Origin: Roridomyces roridus
Taxonomy: Eukaryota; Basidiomycota; Agaricomycetes; Agaricales; Mycenaceae
Reading direction: 5' to 3'
Length of the DNA stretch: 64,000 bases
NCBI GenBank assembly: GCA_029378245.1
Contig: JARKIF010000012.1
Location: forward strand, 620,001 to 684,000
Under the pieces are notes generated by a model, which worked only from the letters and a program-made list of their open reading frames with translations, searched no databases and was not told where the DNA came from. A program made the position numbers and the translations under genes. Shown here piece after piece: positions 24,701-34,657 of the stretch (position 1 is the stretch's first letter; each line of letters opens with the position of its first letter).

Positions 24701-24917
24701 GAGCTATTGCCTGAGTGCCACCAGCCTTTGATGTGTTCATGAGTTCAAAACTTCAATTTATCCATCGTTCCACTATCAGACTCACCACTGTGTAATCTGG
24801 GTAATCAAGAGTTGCATTGAAGTCTCTGCCACTGGTATCATAGCGTTTCTTATCCTGTTAAAAAGGTTGAATGTGTGAACTTCTTGTGAAGTGTTGACCT
24901 ACACTGGGTTTGGACAT
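21758..24917 (-). CDS. TPR-CHAT caspase-fold peptidase
   Basis: Large protein of about 990 residues. The first exon, MSKPS (start at 24917), is spliced to DKKRYDTSGRDFNATLDYPD and then to a long exon. The middle holds about eight degenerate TPR-like repeats of about 45-50 residues (units such as KDLDIALELYHESMELIP). The C-terminal CHAT domain (caspase fold) has LWWLPTGEFSGLPLHAS, the catalytic His in WIHLACHGTQD (near 22170), the catalytic Cys in FVFLAACQSAMG (near 22050) and a final WIPFIHLGI. Both catalytic residues are intact. CHAT proteases with TPRs occur in many Agaricomycetes and are related to separase and bacterial death-effector proteases; the target is unknown. The gene looks more AT-rich than its neighbours, as judged by eye. 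Confidence 0.87.
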
Positions 24918-25104
24918 TTTGCCTGCAGTCTAGTCTGAAAAGATCCCGGGAGGTCAATGGATTATCAAGATGCCAGTCGTGTGCGCGTCGGCAGTTTATA
25001 TGTGCTCCGGAAGCGCGGCATGCACCATTCCACCTGTCTGAGTTGGCACCGGTTGAGACCCTGGTTGACGCGAGGTTGACGCGAGGAATTAAGGATGGAA
25101 CTAC

Positions 25105-25200
25105 TAGTAGGAATCGGCACCGTATCGTATACGGTACGGCCGTAGTTTTACGGCCTAGTACGGCACCATCTGTACCGTACTCGGCCCGGTAGTCGAGTCG
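25105..25200. mobile_element. possible hAT terminal remnant rich in GTACGG units
   Basis: Within the gap between the CHAT gene and the inverted-repeat element, the stretch starting TAGGAATCGGCACCGTAT contains repeated and inverted ACGG/CCGT and GTACGG units. This layout resembles the termini of hAT-type elements. No partner end was found. The rest of 24918-25263 holds nothing else recognisable. Confidence 0.3.
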
Positions 25201-25263
25201 CCGGCAGCGCTCGTGGCGACCCAAATCTTCTCGGGAGGCTTCAATAGGCCTAGAGTATATACG

Positions 25264-25342
25264 AGAACGGTGGGACTGGGACTCGCTTAGCGAGCGCCCA
25301 GTCCCATTTTTGATTGGCGAGTCCCACTGGGTGGGATTCGGA
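25264..25342 (+). repeat. left inverted repeat of the 2.7-kb element
   Basis: It is the reverse complement of 27916-27994 with few mismatches. It contains the internal palindrome CGCTTAGCG. Confidence 0.75.
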
Positions 25343-25402
25343 GACAGGTTGTTTGGTCGATTTGCAGCCGAGTGGGACTCGAGTATTGATCGCTTATCAC
25401 GC

Positions 25403-26101
25403 TCACTCTTTAGATCCAAAACCAAGAACATACCGGGACAAAATCGCATCGGGTGATGCCGCCTCACGTTCGTTGGCATCCAGTTCATGCATCCAGAGGT
25501 CCTGCATCGCGCTCACATCCGGCTCATATCTCTCGCAGTCTCCAAACACCTCCTCCGACATGTATTCACAGACATTCACTCCCTTACATTGCAGCTGCGC
25601 GCGACGCGCACGCACCTGCTCCCCCGAGAACACATGCACCCAAACATCGCCCTTTTTGTGTCCACTCGAACCCTCCCACGCATCCTGGTCCTGATGATAA
25701 AGATGAGTGCACGGCGGTCGAATCCATTCAAACAAATGTACCTCTGCTTTGATGAAAGAATCGATGCTGCGAGGCTTGCCGTTCTTCTTGAGCACGTCTG
25801 GAGTCGCACTGAGGTCCAGCAAATAAACAGCCTCTTCATGCGGAATAGACCAGGTGCGGGACGCAGTGGTCACCGTTTCCAGATGGTGGACATAAAGCTC
25901 GCGCGTAATTTTAATCGGTGGGCGTCCCGCTTTGATTTTTCCCTTGCCCTTCTTCGGGCGGGGAGCGGCTATAAATCATGGGATCAACGAAGATGCATGA
26001 GTGTGATCAGAGTTGAACGTACATGGCTCGGGCGTGGATGCCAACTGGGTTGTATCTGAGATGTGCGGAGCAGGAGGTGTGTCATCAAGTCCAGACAGCA
26101 T
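25403..26101 (-). CDS. unknown protein inside the inverted-repeat element, probably 3' truncated
   Basis: The family is not recognised with certainty. Starting at 26101 (MLSGLDDTPPAPHISDTTQL), a short intron (about 25970-26023) leads to a basic linker with an AT-hook-like core (KGKGKIKAGRPPIK). A conserved-looking domain follows: YVHHLETVTTASRTWSIP, GKPRSIDSFIKAEVHLF, GDVWVHVFSGEQVRARRAQL and a Cys pair in QCKGVNVCEYMSEE. Near 25436 a good splice donor (gtatgttc) follows ILSR. The frame then ends at 25403, just before the inverted repeat, so the original gene probably continued and was cut by the element edge. The basic and Cys-containing N-terminal layout would suit the DNA-binding part of a transposase-type protein, but this is a guess. 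Confidence 0.45.
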
Positions 26102-26271
26102 CGAAGCAGGCCAAGGAGATGTCAGGAACTGGGTTTATTTGCATCGGTTCGTATTGCATGTATTCGTATACTTGATGTACAGCCTACGTATGATATGAAT
26201 CAGTCCTTCTATCTTCCTGACTTCCACGTCCCCTGTCGCACTATCGTCCATTTGCGCACTCGAGTGTCTCC

Positions 26272-27186
26272 TCAATCCTGAGCCTCCTTGGCTCTAGCAG
26301 CCACCTCCGGCATGCATTTTCTGACAGGAGAGGGAGCCCGAGGCGGAGGTGGCGCAAAAGACGATGCACGAGAGGATTTGTTTGTTCTGCCCCGCGACAC
26401 GGCGCGAGATGGAACAGGAGAGCTGGCACGAGACGAGTGAGCGGAGTTAGGAGTGTAAGCCCAGCGAGAGTGCCAAGACTCGACACTATGCGCAGAGACG
26501 GAGCGAGAGGGTGGCGGCGATTGGCGGGGGCTGGAGTAGCTGCTGCGCGACATGGTCCTGGACCGAGGAGGACTACCGATTGAGGAGGGCGTGGGATTGC
26601 GCGCAGGACTGTGCTCGACTCGATCGAGGGTGCGCCCGCGTTCAGCTTGCTCGCGCATGATGCACATCCAGGTATTGAACGGGCCCGGAGAGATCCAATT
26701 CCCGTGACTAGCAAGTTCGAAAAAAGGGTGCGACAAGTACGCCGGACCAACAACCTCGAATAGCATTGTGTGAAACAAACGAAGATGTAGCAGAGAGACG
26801 GCACGTACATGTTCCCGATACGCCCGAAGCTCTCTGATAGTCGCATAAGCAACTCCGAAATGCAAGATTTGGGGTTGCGTTGGGTCGTGATCGTTGTACA
26901 GGCCGTACCCACGTGGCGTCATCCATGCTGGCGCATTCTCGAGAGAGAAGAAGGGAGAATTGGTTGGATTTCCCAACGCCGCGGGGAACATCTGGAAATT
27001 GTGGTAAAGATTCAAGTTGTAATCTAAATCCGAAGGACGTGGACTCACGGTGGACCGATATTCAACAACCTCCGCCGCCGTGAAGTCAGCGGCGTCATCC
27101 CATAGCTGAGAATCTGTGGAAGAAGACTTCAATAATATTGGACAGAAGGGTTCAAGTGAAAGGTCACCAGTTGCAATGGTATGCAT
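26272..27186 (-). CDS. unknown protein with Ser/Arg/Pro-rich tail inside the inverted-repeat element
   Basis: Not recognised. The start at 27186 gives MHTIATGDLSLEPFCPILLK. Two introns of about 55 nt are visible (EYRST joined to MFPAALGN; AYREH joined to VVGPAYLSHP). The N-terminal half is globular-looking (PAWMTPRGYGLYNDHDP, ATIRELRAYREH, ISPGPFNTWMCIMREQAER). The C-terminal 100 residues are low-complexity and rich in Ser, Arg and Pro. It lies on the same strand as, and about 170 bp upstream of, the next unknown gene, so the two may be one transcription unit or one mis-joined gene. Confidence 0.4.
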   Translation of the reverse strand: MHTIATGDLSLEPFCPILLKSSSTDSQLWDDAADFTAAEVVEYRSTVSPRPSDLDYNLNLYHNFQMFPAALGNPTNSPFFSLENAPAWMTPRGYGLYNDHDPTQPQILHFGVAYATIRELRAYREHVRAVSLLHLRLFHTMLFEVVGPAYLSHPFFELASHGNWISPGPFNTWMCIMREQAERGRTLDRVEHSPARNPTPSSIGSPPRSRTMSRSSYSSPRQSPPPSRSVSAHSVESWHSRWAYTPNSAHSSRASSPVPSRAVSRGRTNKSSRASSFAPPPPRAPSPVRKCMPEVAARAKEAQD

Positions 27187-27915
27187 CTAGTCTGCTTATC
27201 GGGAGGGTTTGTAGAGAAATGAGGGGTGAGCTGTGTGTCAGATATTGGCTGGTTTTATACTCTGAGGCCTCGGACATGGCTGAATACGGAAAAAATTGAG
27301 CCATAGGGTAGATTTTCATGTGGGTTGAGCCAAGACCAGATAAGATGACACGAGTTCTCGCTTTCGAGCCTGAATCAGGGCGCAGAAAAGATTATCTTCA
27401 AGCAGAGGCTGCAACGAGGCGCAACGAGGCAATGCCGCGCATACGGTTTGATGCAATCCAGTCCATCCGGGGCATTGCTCTCACAAAAGTGGTAGGTGGG
27501 GTGTCCAGAAAGAGGGGCATTATCCGCACGGCGGGTCTGATGCAAGCGAGGAACGTTCCATTGCAGGTCGATGGTGGTTGCGATAAGAGATTAAGGACGA
27601 CACGTGGCCTTGGGCGGATCAGATTTTTGTCAGAACCTGGTTTGGCGCCCAGTTCCCCACCATTTCCTCGTTTCCTTGTAGGGACAGTTTTCTAAGCCTA
27701 ACAACTATGATCGCAGTGTTTCTGTTGATGAAATATAAGGGATGAGGGTTCTATCTACTATGACATCTTCATTTTCGGCGTTCAAACTTCACGGTCCCGC
27801 ATTTGGAGGGTCACGCGATACGCATCAAATGCGGATCACAGCTGTCAGTTTGCCGCTCACCCGCCGAGCTAGACCAAACAAAACTCGAGTCCCACTATGA
27901 CGACACCGGATGGGC
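27187..27915. other. non-coding stretch inside the inverted-repeat element
   Basis: Upstream region of the unknown gene at 26272-27186. Short open frames only, with no family features. Confidence 0.35.
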
Positions 27916-27994
27916 CCGAATCCCACCCAGTGGGACTCACCAATCAAAAATGGGACCTGGGCGCTCGCTAAGCGAGTCCCAGTCCCACAGTTCT
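27916..27994 (-). repeat. right inverted repeat of the 2.7-kb element
   Basis: Inverted copy of 25264-25342. The CHAT-like coding sequence resumes within about 10 bp of it. Confidence 0.75.
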
Positions 27995-28000
27995 TGTTAC

Positions 28001-30190
28001 TCCTCCAGATTATGTGATTTCATCTTACACCCCGTCCTTAACTGCCCTCATTGAAGGATATCGCCGTGACTCTGTATCATCAAATGGCCTTCAGGTGCTT
28101 GCAGTTGCACAGCCTGCTGCATTAGGGCAGATGCATATCCCTGGAACAAAAACAGAGATTAACCAGATACAAGATCTTGCCCAGGCAAGGAGGATCCCTG
28201 TCATCTGTCATCACCTTGTATGAGAATATGGCAACAATAGACAGGGTCCAGGAGGCAATGCAAAAGTGTCAATGGGCTCACTTTGCATGCCATGGGGTAC
28301 AGGATGTCACCAGACCAACTGCAAGTGCACTTCTCCTTGCTGGAGGCTCACGCTTGACCCTTTCTGACATCATTCAATTGGCTCTGCCCCATGCTGACTT
28401 TGCTTTCCTATCTGCATGCCAAACTGCAACTGGAGATGAGAAACTTCAGGAGGAATCAGTCCACCTTGCAGCTGGTATGCTATTGGCCGGCTATCGTGGG
28501 GTAATTGCTACCATGTGGACAATCATGGATCAAGATGCACCACAAGTTACCAAGGATGTTTATGAACCTCATCAGGAAAATGTTTTCTTTCTGGCGGTTC
28601 TGGCAGTGAGCCCGCCAGAAACGCCAGAAAGCCGGAATGTCAACTGGCGCCAGATGAACATTTATGGCGCCAGAAGACGACAGAACACTACATTCTGGCG
28701 CCAGTTACGCCAGAATGTGGCATTCTGGGTGGTTTGCTACTGCCTTGCTCGCGGTAATTCTGGTCCATGAAATGAAATATGAATGCATTAACCGTAAAGA
28801 ATACAAGGACCGACTAACTAAAACCTATGCCACCAAGCTCCGTCCAATCGACTCACCTCGAGCCCAGCGGCAAAAGTACAAGGAGGACGGCAATCTCAGG
28901 TGCAATTGATACCTCGGTTACAAGAGCAGGCGTGGTCATTGCGCCTGGGTCAAGAACGGGGCGGTGAATGGAGAGAGGGGAGAACAACCACCGGGTCACG
29001 ACGACAGCGAAAACGATGAAGCAGCCTATGAACGTGTCAGGACAACGACACGGTCACAAGAACCAGTATACGCACCTGCCGCCGCCTATCACACGGTACC
29101 GGTGTCGAGACATGTCCACATGCCTGTGCGATGTGTCGGTGGCGATGTCGGAGCAACGAAGGGGGCGGTTACAAGGGGAGGTTGAGGGAAGGAAAGAAGG
29201 GGAGTTGGGAGTGACATCGGAATTTGAGAGCGCTGCGGACAACGACGGATGAACTCAAAGCTCCATTAGTATGATCATGGCCACACACCAAAGCATCCCA
29301 GCCGTCGCTGACCTCAATAGGTGTGCACTAACGTGGCCAAGAAGATGAGCAGACAGAACGAACAGAAAGAAGGGGTAGTGAGCTCACCAACTGGACTGCT
29401 TGGACGGCGATGCTCCCAAGTTACTCGGTGCCTGAGAGAACGGATAGGATCATCAGAGAGGGTTGAGGGTGTGTGAATAAGGGCCTACCATGCGCCAATA
29501 GCGAGGACACGGAGATTGAGGAGGATTGTGGCGCTGGGGGGTGGGGACGAGCGAGTGAGATGAGGGGAGGAAGAAAGAGTTGTTGACGTCCGTTGTCCTC
29601 TTTCCAAAATGAGTCATCAACTAACAGCACGTGTTACGCGGGCATGGAAACGCCGGCTCACGTCATCATCTCGGCAACGGACTTGGCGCGAAATTCAAAG
29701 TCCTTGTCGTACCTCCCCGTCACCCTCCGCCGCGCGCGTGCTCACCGGCTCACAACACGCGACCCGGAGAAAATGAGGATGTACATACACCTCGGAAACA
29801 ATGCAGTATGCTTCGGTCCACACCTCTATATTGTGTATTGGCCCTGAAAGTTCGAGACCGTCGACACCCATGCCCAAATTACTTGCAAAGTACAACATGT
29901 ACAACATTACAATGCAATGGATCAAAATTGTAGATAAAACAACCACCATGCGAAATTCCGCCAGAATGTCACATTCTGGCAACTCTTCTGGCGGTTCTGA
30001 TTGTTCTGGCAGATGTCTCGCGACATTCTGGCGCTCTGGCGCCAGACACGCCAGAAGGCCAGTTACTCCCAGAAACTCCCAGAACCAGCCAGAAGAAAAA
30101 CATTTTCCTGATGCTCTACTGCAGACATCACCACCAGATCCGACCAAGGCAGCAGAAGCTTTACATTTTGCAGTGCAGAAATTACTGGAA
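28001..30190 (+). pseudogene. second CHAT peptidase gene, 5' truncated and split by an insertion
   Basis: The left part (about 28001-28570) encodes CHAT-domain pieces: PDYVISSYTPSLTALIEGY, WAHFACHGVQDVTRPTAS with the His motif, FAFLSACQTATGDEKL with the Cys motif, and AGYRGVIATMWTIMDQDAP. The C-terminal piece reappears at about 30113-30190 (DALLQTSPPDPTKAAEALHF), matching the end of the intact gene at 21758. There is a frame change between about 28180 and 28210 (HLAQARRI versus VITLYEN), consistent with a lost intron boundary or a shift. The upstream TPR portion is absent. A 1.54-kb insertion separates the halves. It is a gene relic. Confidence 0.8.
28571..30112. mobile_element. 1.54-kb non-autonomous insertion with TTCTGGCG subterminal repeats
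   Basis: It interrupts the CHAT relic. Both ends share an inverted terminal sequence, ATCAGGAAAATGTTTT, followed by TTCTGGC. Dense TTCTGGCG/CGCCAGAA units fill about 200 bp at the left end (28590-28730) and about 150 bp at the right end (29955-30095). The interior (about 28770-29930) has no recognisable gene. This organisation (short terminal repeat, many short subterminal repeats, no transposase) suggests a non-autonomous DNA transposon. No convincing 8-bp target duplication was seen, and the outer two bases are ambiguous because AT/AT lies on both sides. Confidence 0.6.
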
Positions 30191-30499
30191 CGGTACCCTT
30201 TAAAGTCTTTTCTGCATTGGGTCCATATGTTCATATTGGCATTTGAGTCATTCTTCAACCCATGGGTCCAATATTCCAGGTTTTTCAGTTTCTTCTTGTA
30301 CTTGTTGTTATGTAGATTAGATATCATACATAGCACTGTATCAGCGAATGTCACCCAGGAGTGGGACCTGAATTAATCTATTCTTTAGTGGCGTTGACTT
30401 CCCAATTGGGTCAAATCACGTGATTGTCTTGTTCGTGCAGGTGCGAGCTGCGGTGGCAAGATGACTATTTATTTATTTTGCGCTGGCTTGTTCCCACCA

Positions 30500-30985
30500 T
30501 GCAGCCCCAAGGGGCTCCAAAGATAAGGAATTTCCTAATATAGGGGGGAGGGGGGGTCCCTCCGAGGGCTGAAAAAAAAAAGTTTTATACCAAATTTCTG
30601 CAGATGCCCTGGGAAGCTCTGTTTGCATGCCTAAGCCACTAAAAAGAGTCCCAGTGGACTTTGTCCGATTTTTCTGTAAACCATCTCGATTGGATCACGT
30701 GTCAAATGAGTCACGTGTTATGGTCACATGCTCACCTTTGTCCATGCAAGATTTCCGCGGAGAACCCTGATCTTGGGGTCCAGGGCTGATAAAATTGCCT
30801 GGGAAGCACTTCAGAGGCATGTATGGGGGTAGGAGGGCCAAAATACCCGAAATATATTGATTTGATGCTTCCCACAAAGGAAATTTCCTTTTATGGAGGG
30901 GGGAGGGTAGGCCGATTTGCTGAACAGAAAACTTTGAGGTGATGTACTGCACTCTTATCTTGGGACCCCCTTGTGCAGCCTGTCT
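30500..30985. repeat. possible small inverted-repeat element
   Basis: The left edge GCAGCCCCAAGGGGCTCC, followed by AAAGATAAG, is imperfectly mirrored at 30953-30983 (reverse complement GCTGCACAAGGGGGTCCC, then AAGATAAG). A third related piece lies at about 30770-30790. Internally, two similar A/G-rich blocks (AAGGAATTTCC near 30535 and AAGGAAATTTCC near 30877, each followed by a G-run) lie about 343 bp apart. It is weak, probably a decayed MITE-like element. The surrounding 30190-31030 holds no gene. Confidence 0.3.
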
Positions 30986-31030
30986 ACCTCCGTCCTCAGT
31001 AATTGAAATTGACAAAATATTCTTCTTCTT

Positions 31031-31840
31031 TCATTTCTGGTCAAATCTTGACACCTCAAGCGGACACGACATCATCTGCTGCCATGGTATTTGATTCGTG
31101 AAATTGGCAACAAGATTGCGGCATTCGTCCGGCGCCGTCCAAGTGATGAGGAACTGGACGATCTCAGGCGATGCCCCAGCCTGGGTCGAGTGGCAAGCGA
31201 GCGCGGTGTGCCTTTCCTTTTTGCCCAGCAAATTCCAGTGCGGGGACGACAACAAAACGGCGACGGGGAATTTGCAAAGATCGTAGTATGCGTAGGGGAG
31301 GAGCCACAGCGCTTTCACCTCTGTGGCTACCTGGATTGTCGCGATACAATGAAAGAGGTCGTTGGGATCCCATCCTCGTCCTCGATTTCCGAGGTGCTGG
31401 AGCGTGCGGCAACGAAGGTACAGGACCTGGTACTTGTTAGAAAGGCGAAGGATCCCTATCGTGTCAGAAAACTGGGGAATAGCGGGGGGTGGCATGTAAA
31501 AGCTTGATGGAGTTGTGTCAACTGGAGCTGAAGAAAGAGACTGCGACGCACTTGGAATAGAATATGGCCCTTAAAAACGCGGCGAGCTCGTTCGGATCGT
31601 CGTGCAGATCGACCACAGGGACTCTTTGGATTGTTCCGACGTCCGTGGGTGGGGGTTGGGGAACGAAAACATATCGAAGAACACCACCGATTGGGCCCGC
31701 TTGAAGATGGCAGCAAAAACTTTGGATTTGCGGGACTTGGCGCGAAGGATGACCATGTCGGAAGAGAACCAGAGGCTTTCATCGACAGGATGTACGGTCT
31801 TTTGGACTTCGTTTTGAGCCTCGAGCTGCGAGGTCTCCAT
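31031..31840 (-). pseudogene. BTB/POZ protein gene with a frameshift
   Basis: Related to the BTB genes at 38475 and 39937. The N-terminal BTB piece (SLWFSSDMVILRAKSRKSK, VVFFDMFSFPNPHP) reads from 31840. Near 31625-31635 the frame shifts: the homologous continuation VPVVDLHDDPNELAAFLRA is in another frame, while the first frame runs into unrelated residues. After an intron near 31500-31550 comes the C-terminal half (MPPPAIPQFSDTIGILRLSN, then ALWLLPYAYYDLCKFPVAV). It lacks most of the final part seen in its relatives. It is probably inactive unless the shift is an assembly error. Confidence 0.7.
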
Positions 31841-32041
31841 GACGCGTCAAATGAAAGTTGGTGGAAGAGTCCGAATTAGGCTCCGATCACAACTCTCGCG
31901 GCTCTCACCTACTCCTCAACTCAACCACCGACCTAACAGTCCGAGATGGGTGTCACATGGAGTGAGTAGGTGCGATTGCACCGTTTGAAATCGATACATT
32001 TTATTTTTGTGATATGGTGTACTTGATTCAGAGAAAGAAAG

Positions 32042-33259
32042 TTAAACCCACGGCATATGCAGAATACCCGCCTTCGAACCCACAAAATCATTCCCCCACA
32101 CCACCTCAGCCGACGGCGACTCCCCACTCGCAGAAAACTTCATCGCGATGCAGAACAAAGTCCGGCTCCTCGTCTCGACAGGCTTGGCGGGGTTCTCCAT
32201 ACAGCAAATCGCCGCCGGGGCATTGTCCGTATCTGCGAATAGGCGGCTGCGGAGTGTGTCCCTGATGGCGCCTTCGTGCACCTTGCCTCCGCCCACGAGC
32301 GTCTCCATCAGCGTGTCTATCCGCGCGAGGCGTTCCTGCGATGCCACGCCAGGCCAGTGCGGTTCGACGATGCCCTGCGGTGCGCCTCCAACAAAATGAT
32401 TCGTGTGGGTTACATACCCGTGTTCGTTTGGGTGGATGAACTTGTTGCCGAGGGGCGAGAGTTCCATCGCTAGGGCGCCAGCTTGGTCGGCGATGAGAAT
32501 ATGTTGAGCAGAGGCGACGCCGCCGAGGGCGATGATGCGGTCGAGGGCTTGCTTTGCCGAGGGTGAGTTGAGGCAAATGCGCAAGGCGATGTGGATGGGC
32601 AGTTTTGAAGAGTCGGTGGGGTGTGCACGGAGAGCGTTTAGGCAGACGCCGACTGACGCTGAGTTGAACCCAATTTTTCCAACGATGCCTGCCTGTCGAT
32701 GCTTGAATCTTTTTGAATTGTACGGGAGACTCGCATACCTCTGTCATCATGTAGATTTTCGGATGCCCAGGCTGGTCGATGGACATCATGGCCATATTTT
32801 CTTGAACTCTGGGCGTCCAGTCCCAATTCTGTGCCAGTATCACATCGCCACTGCCTGGAAGCTTCCAACCGAGACTTGTACATCCGTCCGAGAACAGTCC
32901 GAGTGCCATCTCGGACCTGACATTGAGAGCGACGATATCAAGCACGTCGAGCCCAGCGCCCTCCGCGATACCCTCGATCTCCTCGTAAATCTCTGGCGTC
33001 AGCGATTGGAGGGTTTTCTGGTACGCGATACTGATGTCCCGCACGGCCGGCCAGTCGAGGTTTGACGTTCGCTGGAACATGTCTGTGTAGACCTGAATCT
33101 GGCGCTGGATCTGAACAGCGAGTTGTTTGCCATGCTCGAGGCCAATCTACGTTTCCTGATCTATGGCGAGTGGGCAGAGGAGGAGGTTACAGACAGTACC
33201 TCGCGAGGACTGCCCGAGAGCGCGATGTACGGTGGGGGCGGAGGAAGCGGTAGAGACAT
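32042..33259 (-). CDS. peptidase C45 / acyl-CoA:6-APA acyltransferase-like Ntn hydrolase
   Basis: Ntn-hydrolase of the C45 family, related to penicillin-biosynthesis acyltransferase; relatives act as amidases or acyltransferases after self-cleavage. Three exons: MSLPLPPPPPYIALSGSPRE, an intron (about 33150-33199), then IGLEHGKQLAVQIQRQIQVY. An intron near 32688-32735 joins MMTE to AGIVGKIGFN. The predicted autoproteolysis site is the Gly-Cys bond in LFSDGCTSLGWKLPG; Cys becomes the N-terminal nucleophile. NWDWTP, SVGVCLNALRAHP and HILIADQAGALAMEL follow, as in the family. It ends at 32042 with GSKAGILHMPWV. It is about 370 residues, the usual size. No other beta-lactam genes are nearby, so a penicillin role is not supported. 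Confidence 0.88.
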
Positions 33260-34657
33260 GAGAGAAAAGAGAAAGAAGGATGCTCCAATCCGCTCACGGT
33301 GCTCCGGTGGTCCGTTTACTCAATCCGAGTGCTGCAAGGGGAGAACGGAACTTGAATAGCTGTAGTTGTATTCTTGCGGGGGGTTCCCGTCATCTTTTTT
33401 CACAATTTCCCAGTCGCAGAACAGGCTGAGCGCTGGGCGGAGGAGAAAAGGAGGTTCGATCAACATTTGATCCGAGCCACCTCGAACCTCCACCACCACC
33501 AACAACCGCCTCACGGCCGACTCGGAAATTCAGTAGCAAAACATCGAAGAAGTGTCTAGAGATTCTCTTACAAGAACTTGAAGACTGGGCATCGACAGCG
33601 CGTCCCCGACGGACGATACTTATCGCGGACACCAAAGACTTGCCGGTTTGAAGGAGATGCCTCTTTCAAGTGCGTGGTGGATTTCTGGATGCTTTGCTCT
33701 ATCGCTCATTGGCATTTTAGGACTGTCTCGCGCAGCATCGACTGCGGATCATCCACACCCGCGCGACGCGAACCTGTGCTCTCTCTGTCTATTCGACGTG
33801 CTTTCCTCTTGCACTTGCTCTCCACCCACTGTGCAGAACCGCCACCCTCTCAGTCAAGCTCGCTCACTGCGAGAAGGACACAGAGATGTCTCAATATCTT
33901 CGTGCAAGACTCCGAAGACAGGGCAGCAGCAGCGCGCCCCCAGTCGTGCAGGTGCCAAAAGTTAAAACTGGCCGTTGCTTTGAAGGACGATTCGAGTGCG
34001 TGTTTGGATTTCTGAGGGCCTTTCTATGTCGCTCATTCGTTTCTTAGGTGGCTGGCTGTCTCATGGCGTCGAGAAATTGGAGTTGCTTGGTCTCATCCAT
34101 CCACCTGCGCGGCGTAAATCTGGGCTCTGCTCATTCTACGTGGTTCGCACTGGACGTGCGCGAGCTTGATTCAAGAGGCTGGGGCGTGGTGCAAGTCTGT
34201 TTTCATCCTTCGACTCGTTGGGAGGCCGTGCCACACGAGCACAACGCCACGTTGGCGGCTTCAGCACGACCCCGCCTACACGCCGCCGCTGGCACACCAC
34301 ACGCTACCTTTTTCATGTCCCGTGAGTTTTTCATAGGGTTATCCGTCGTTCCGGTGCTCACCATCCTGTTTGCAAGGACTCGGAAATAGTTCCTACAACT
34401 GAAGACAAGAACGCGAAAAGAACGGCTGCGTAGCTCAGCATTGCATCCAGGCTGGCCGACGGATCGCGGCTTCAGCTTCCCTGGCTCCCGCGGCAAGCGC
34501 GGGTGAGCGGGTGTGATCGACTGCTGACAAACGACTTAGCAAGCTGCTTTCACACCTCCCCGACCTCTGACTCTATGCCGTGGAGTCCTGGATGAAATAG
34601 GGCAGCGTATAAGACGGCCATCTGCAAGCTAGAAAACATCAGAAAACCCCGACACCA
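33260..34657. other. long intergenic region with a diverged tandem duplication
   Basis: About 1.4 kb without a gene I can support. Two blocks about 327 bp apart (around 33640-33740 and 33965-34065) share GTGCGTG, GGATTTCTG, TCGCTCATT and CTGTCTC in the same order, a decayed direct repeat. Open frames up to about 145 codons exist but have low complexity and no family features. Confidence 0.4.

Larger units (their letters stand above)
25264..27994. mobile_element. 2.7-kb inverted-repeat element carrying two unknown genes
   Basis: Near-identical sequences of about 79 bp occur in opposite orientation at 25264-25342 and 27916-27994. They share GTGGGACTGGGACTCGC, then TTAGCGAGCGCCCAG and GTCCCACTGGGTGGGATTCG. 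A further short inverted match, AGTGGGACTCGAGT, lies inside each end (25371-25384 and 27883-27896). The two minus-strand genes described separately lie between them. The right end abuts the broken CHAT gene at about 28001. No clear target-site duplication was found, so the class is uncertain. Confidence 0.6.

Noticed and set aside
25403..27186. One continuous gene covering both unknown frames inside the inverted-repeat element
   Set aside because: A stop at about 26275 separates them and no plausible splice donor before it was found, so they are listed separately, with the possibility noted.
29695..30376. Overlapping open frames of about 200 codons inside the 1.5-kb insertion
   Set aside because: They span the insertion junction and read through CCAGAA repeats. 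Only the last part is real, as the CHAT C-terminus.
32042..33259. Penicillin-biosynthesis acyltransferase as a precise function for the C45 gene
   Set aside because: The family match is clear, but no other beta-lactam genes are in the window and the family has many members with other roles.
34420..34500. tRNA-like GTAGCTCAGCA string
   Set aside because: No cloverleaf could be formed around it and no T-loop follows at the right distance.
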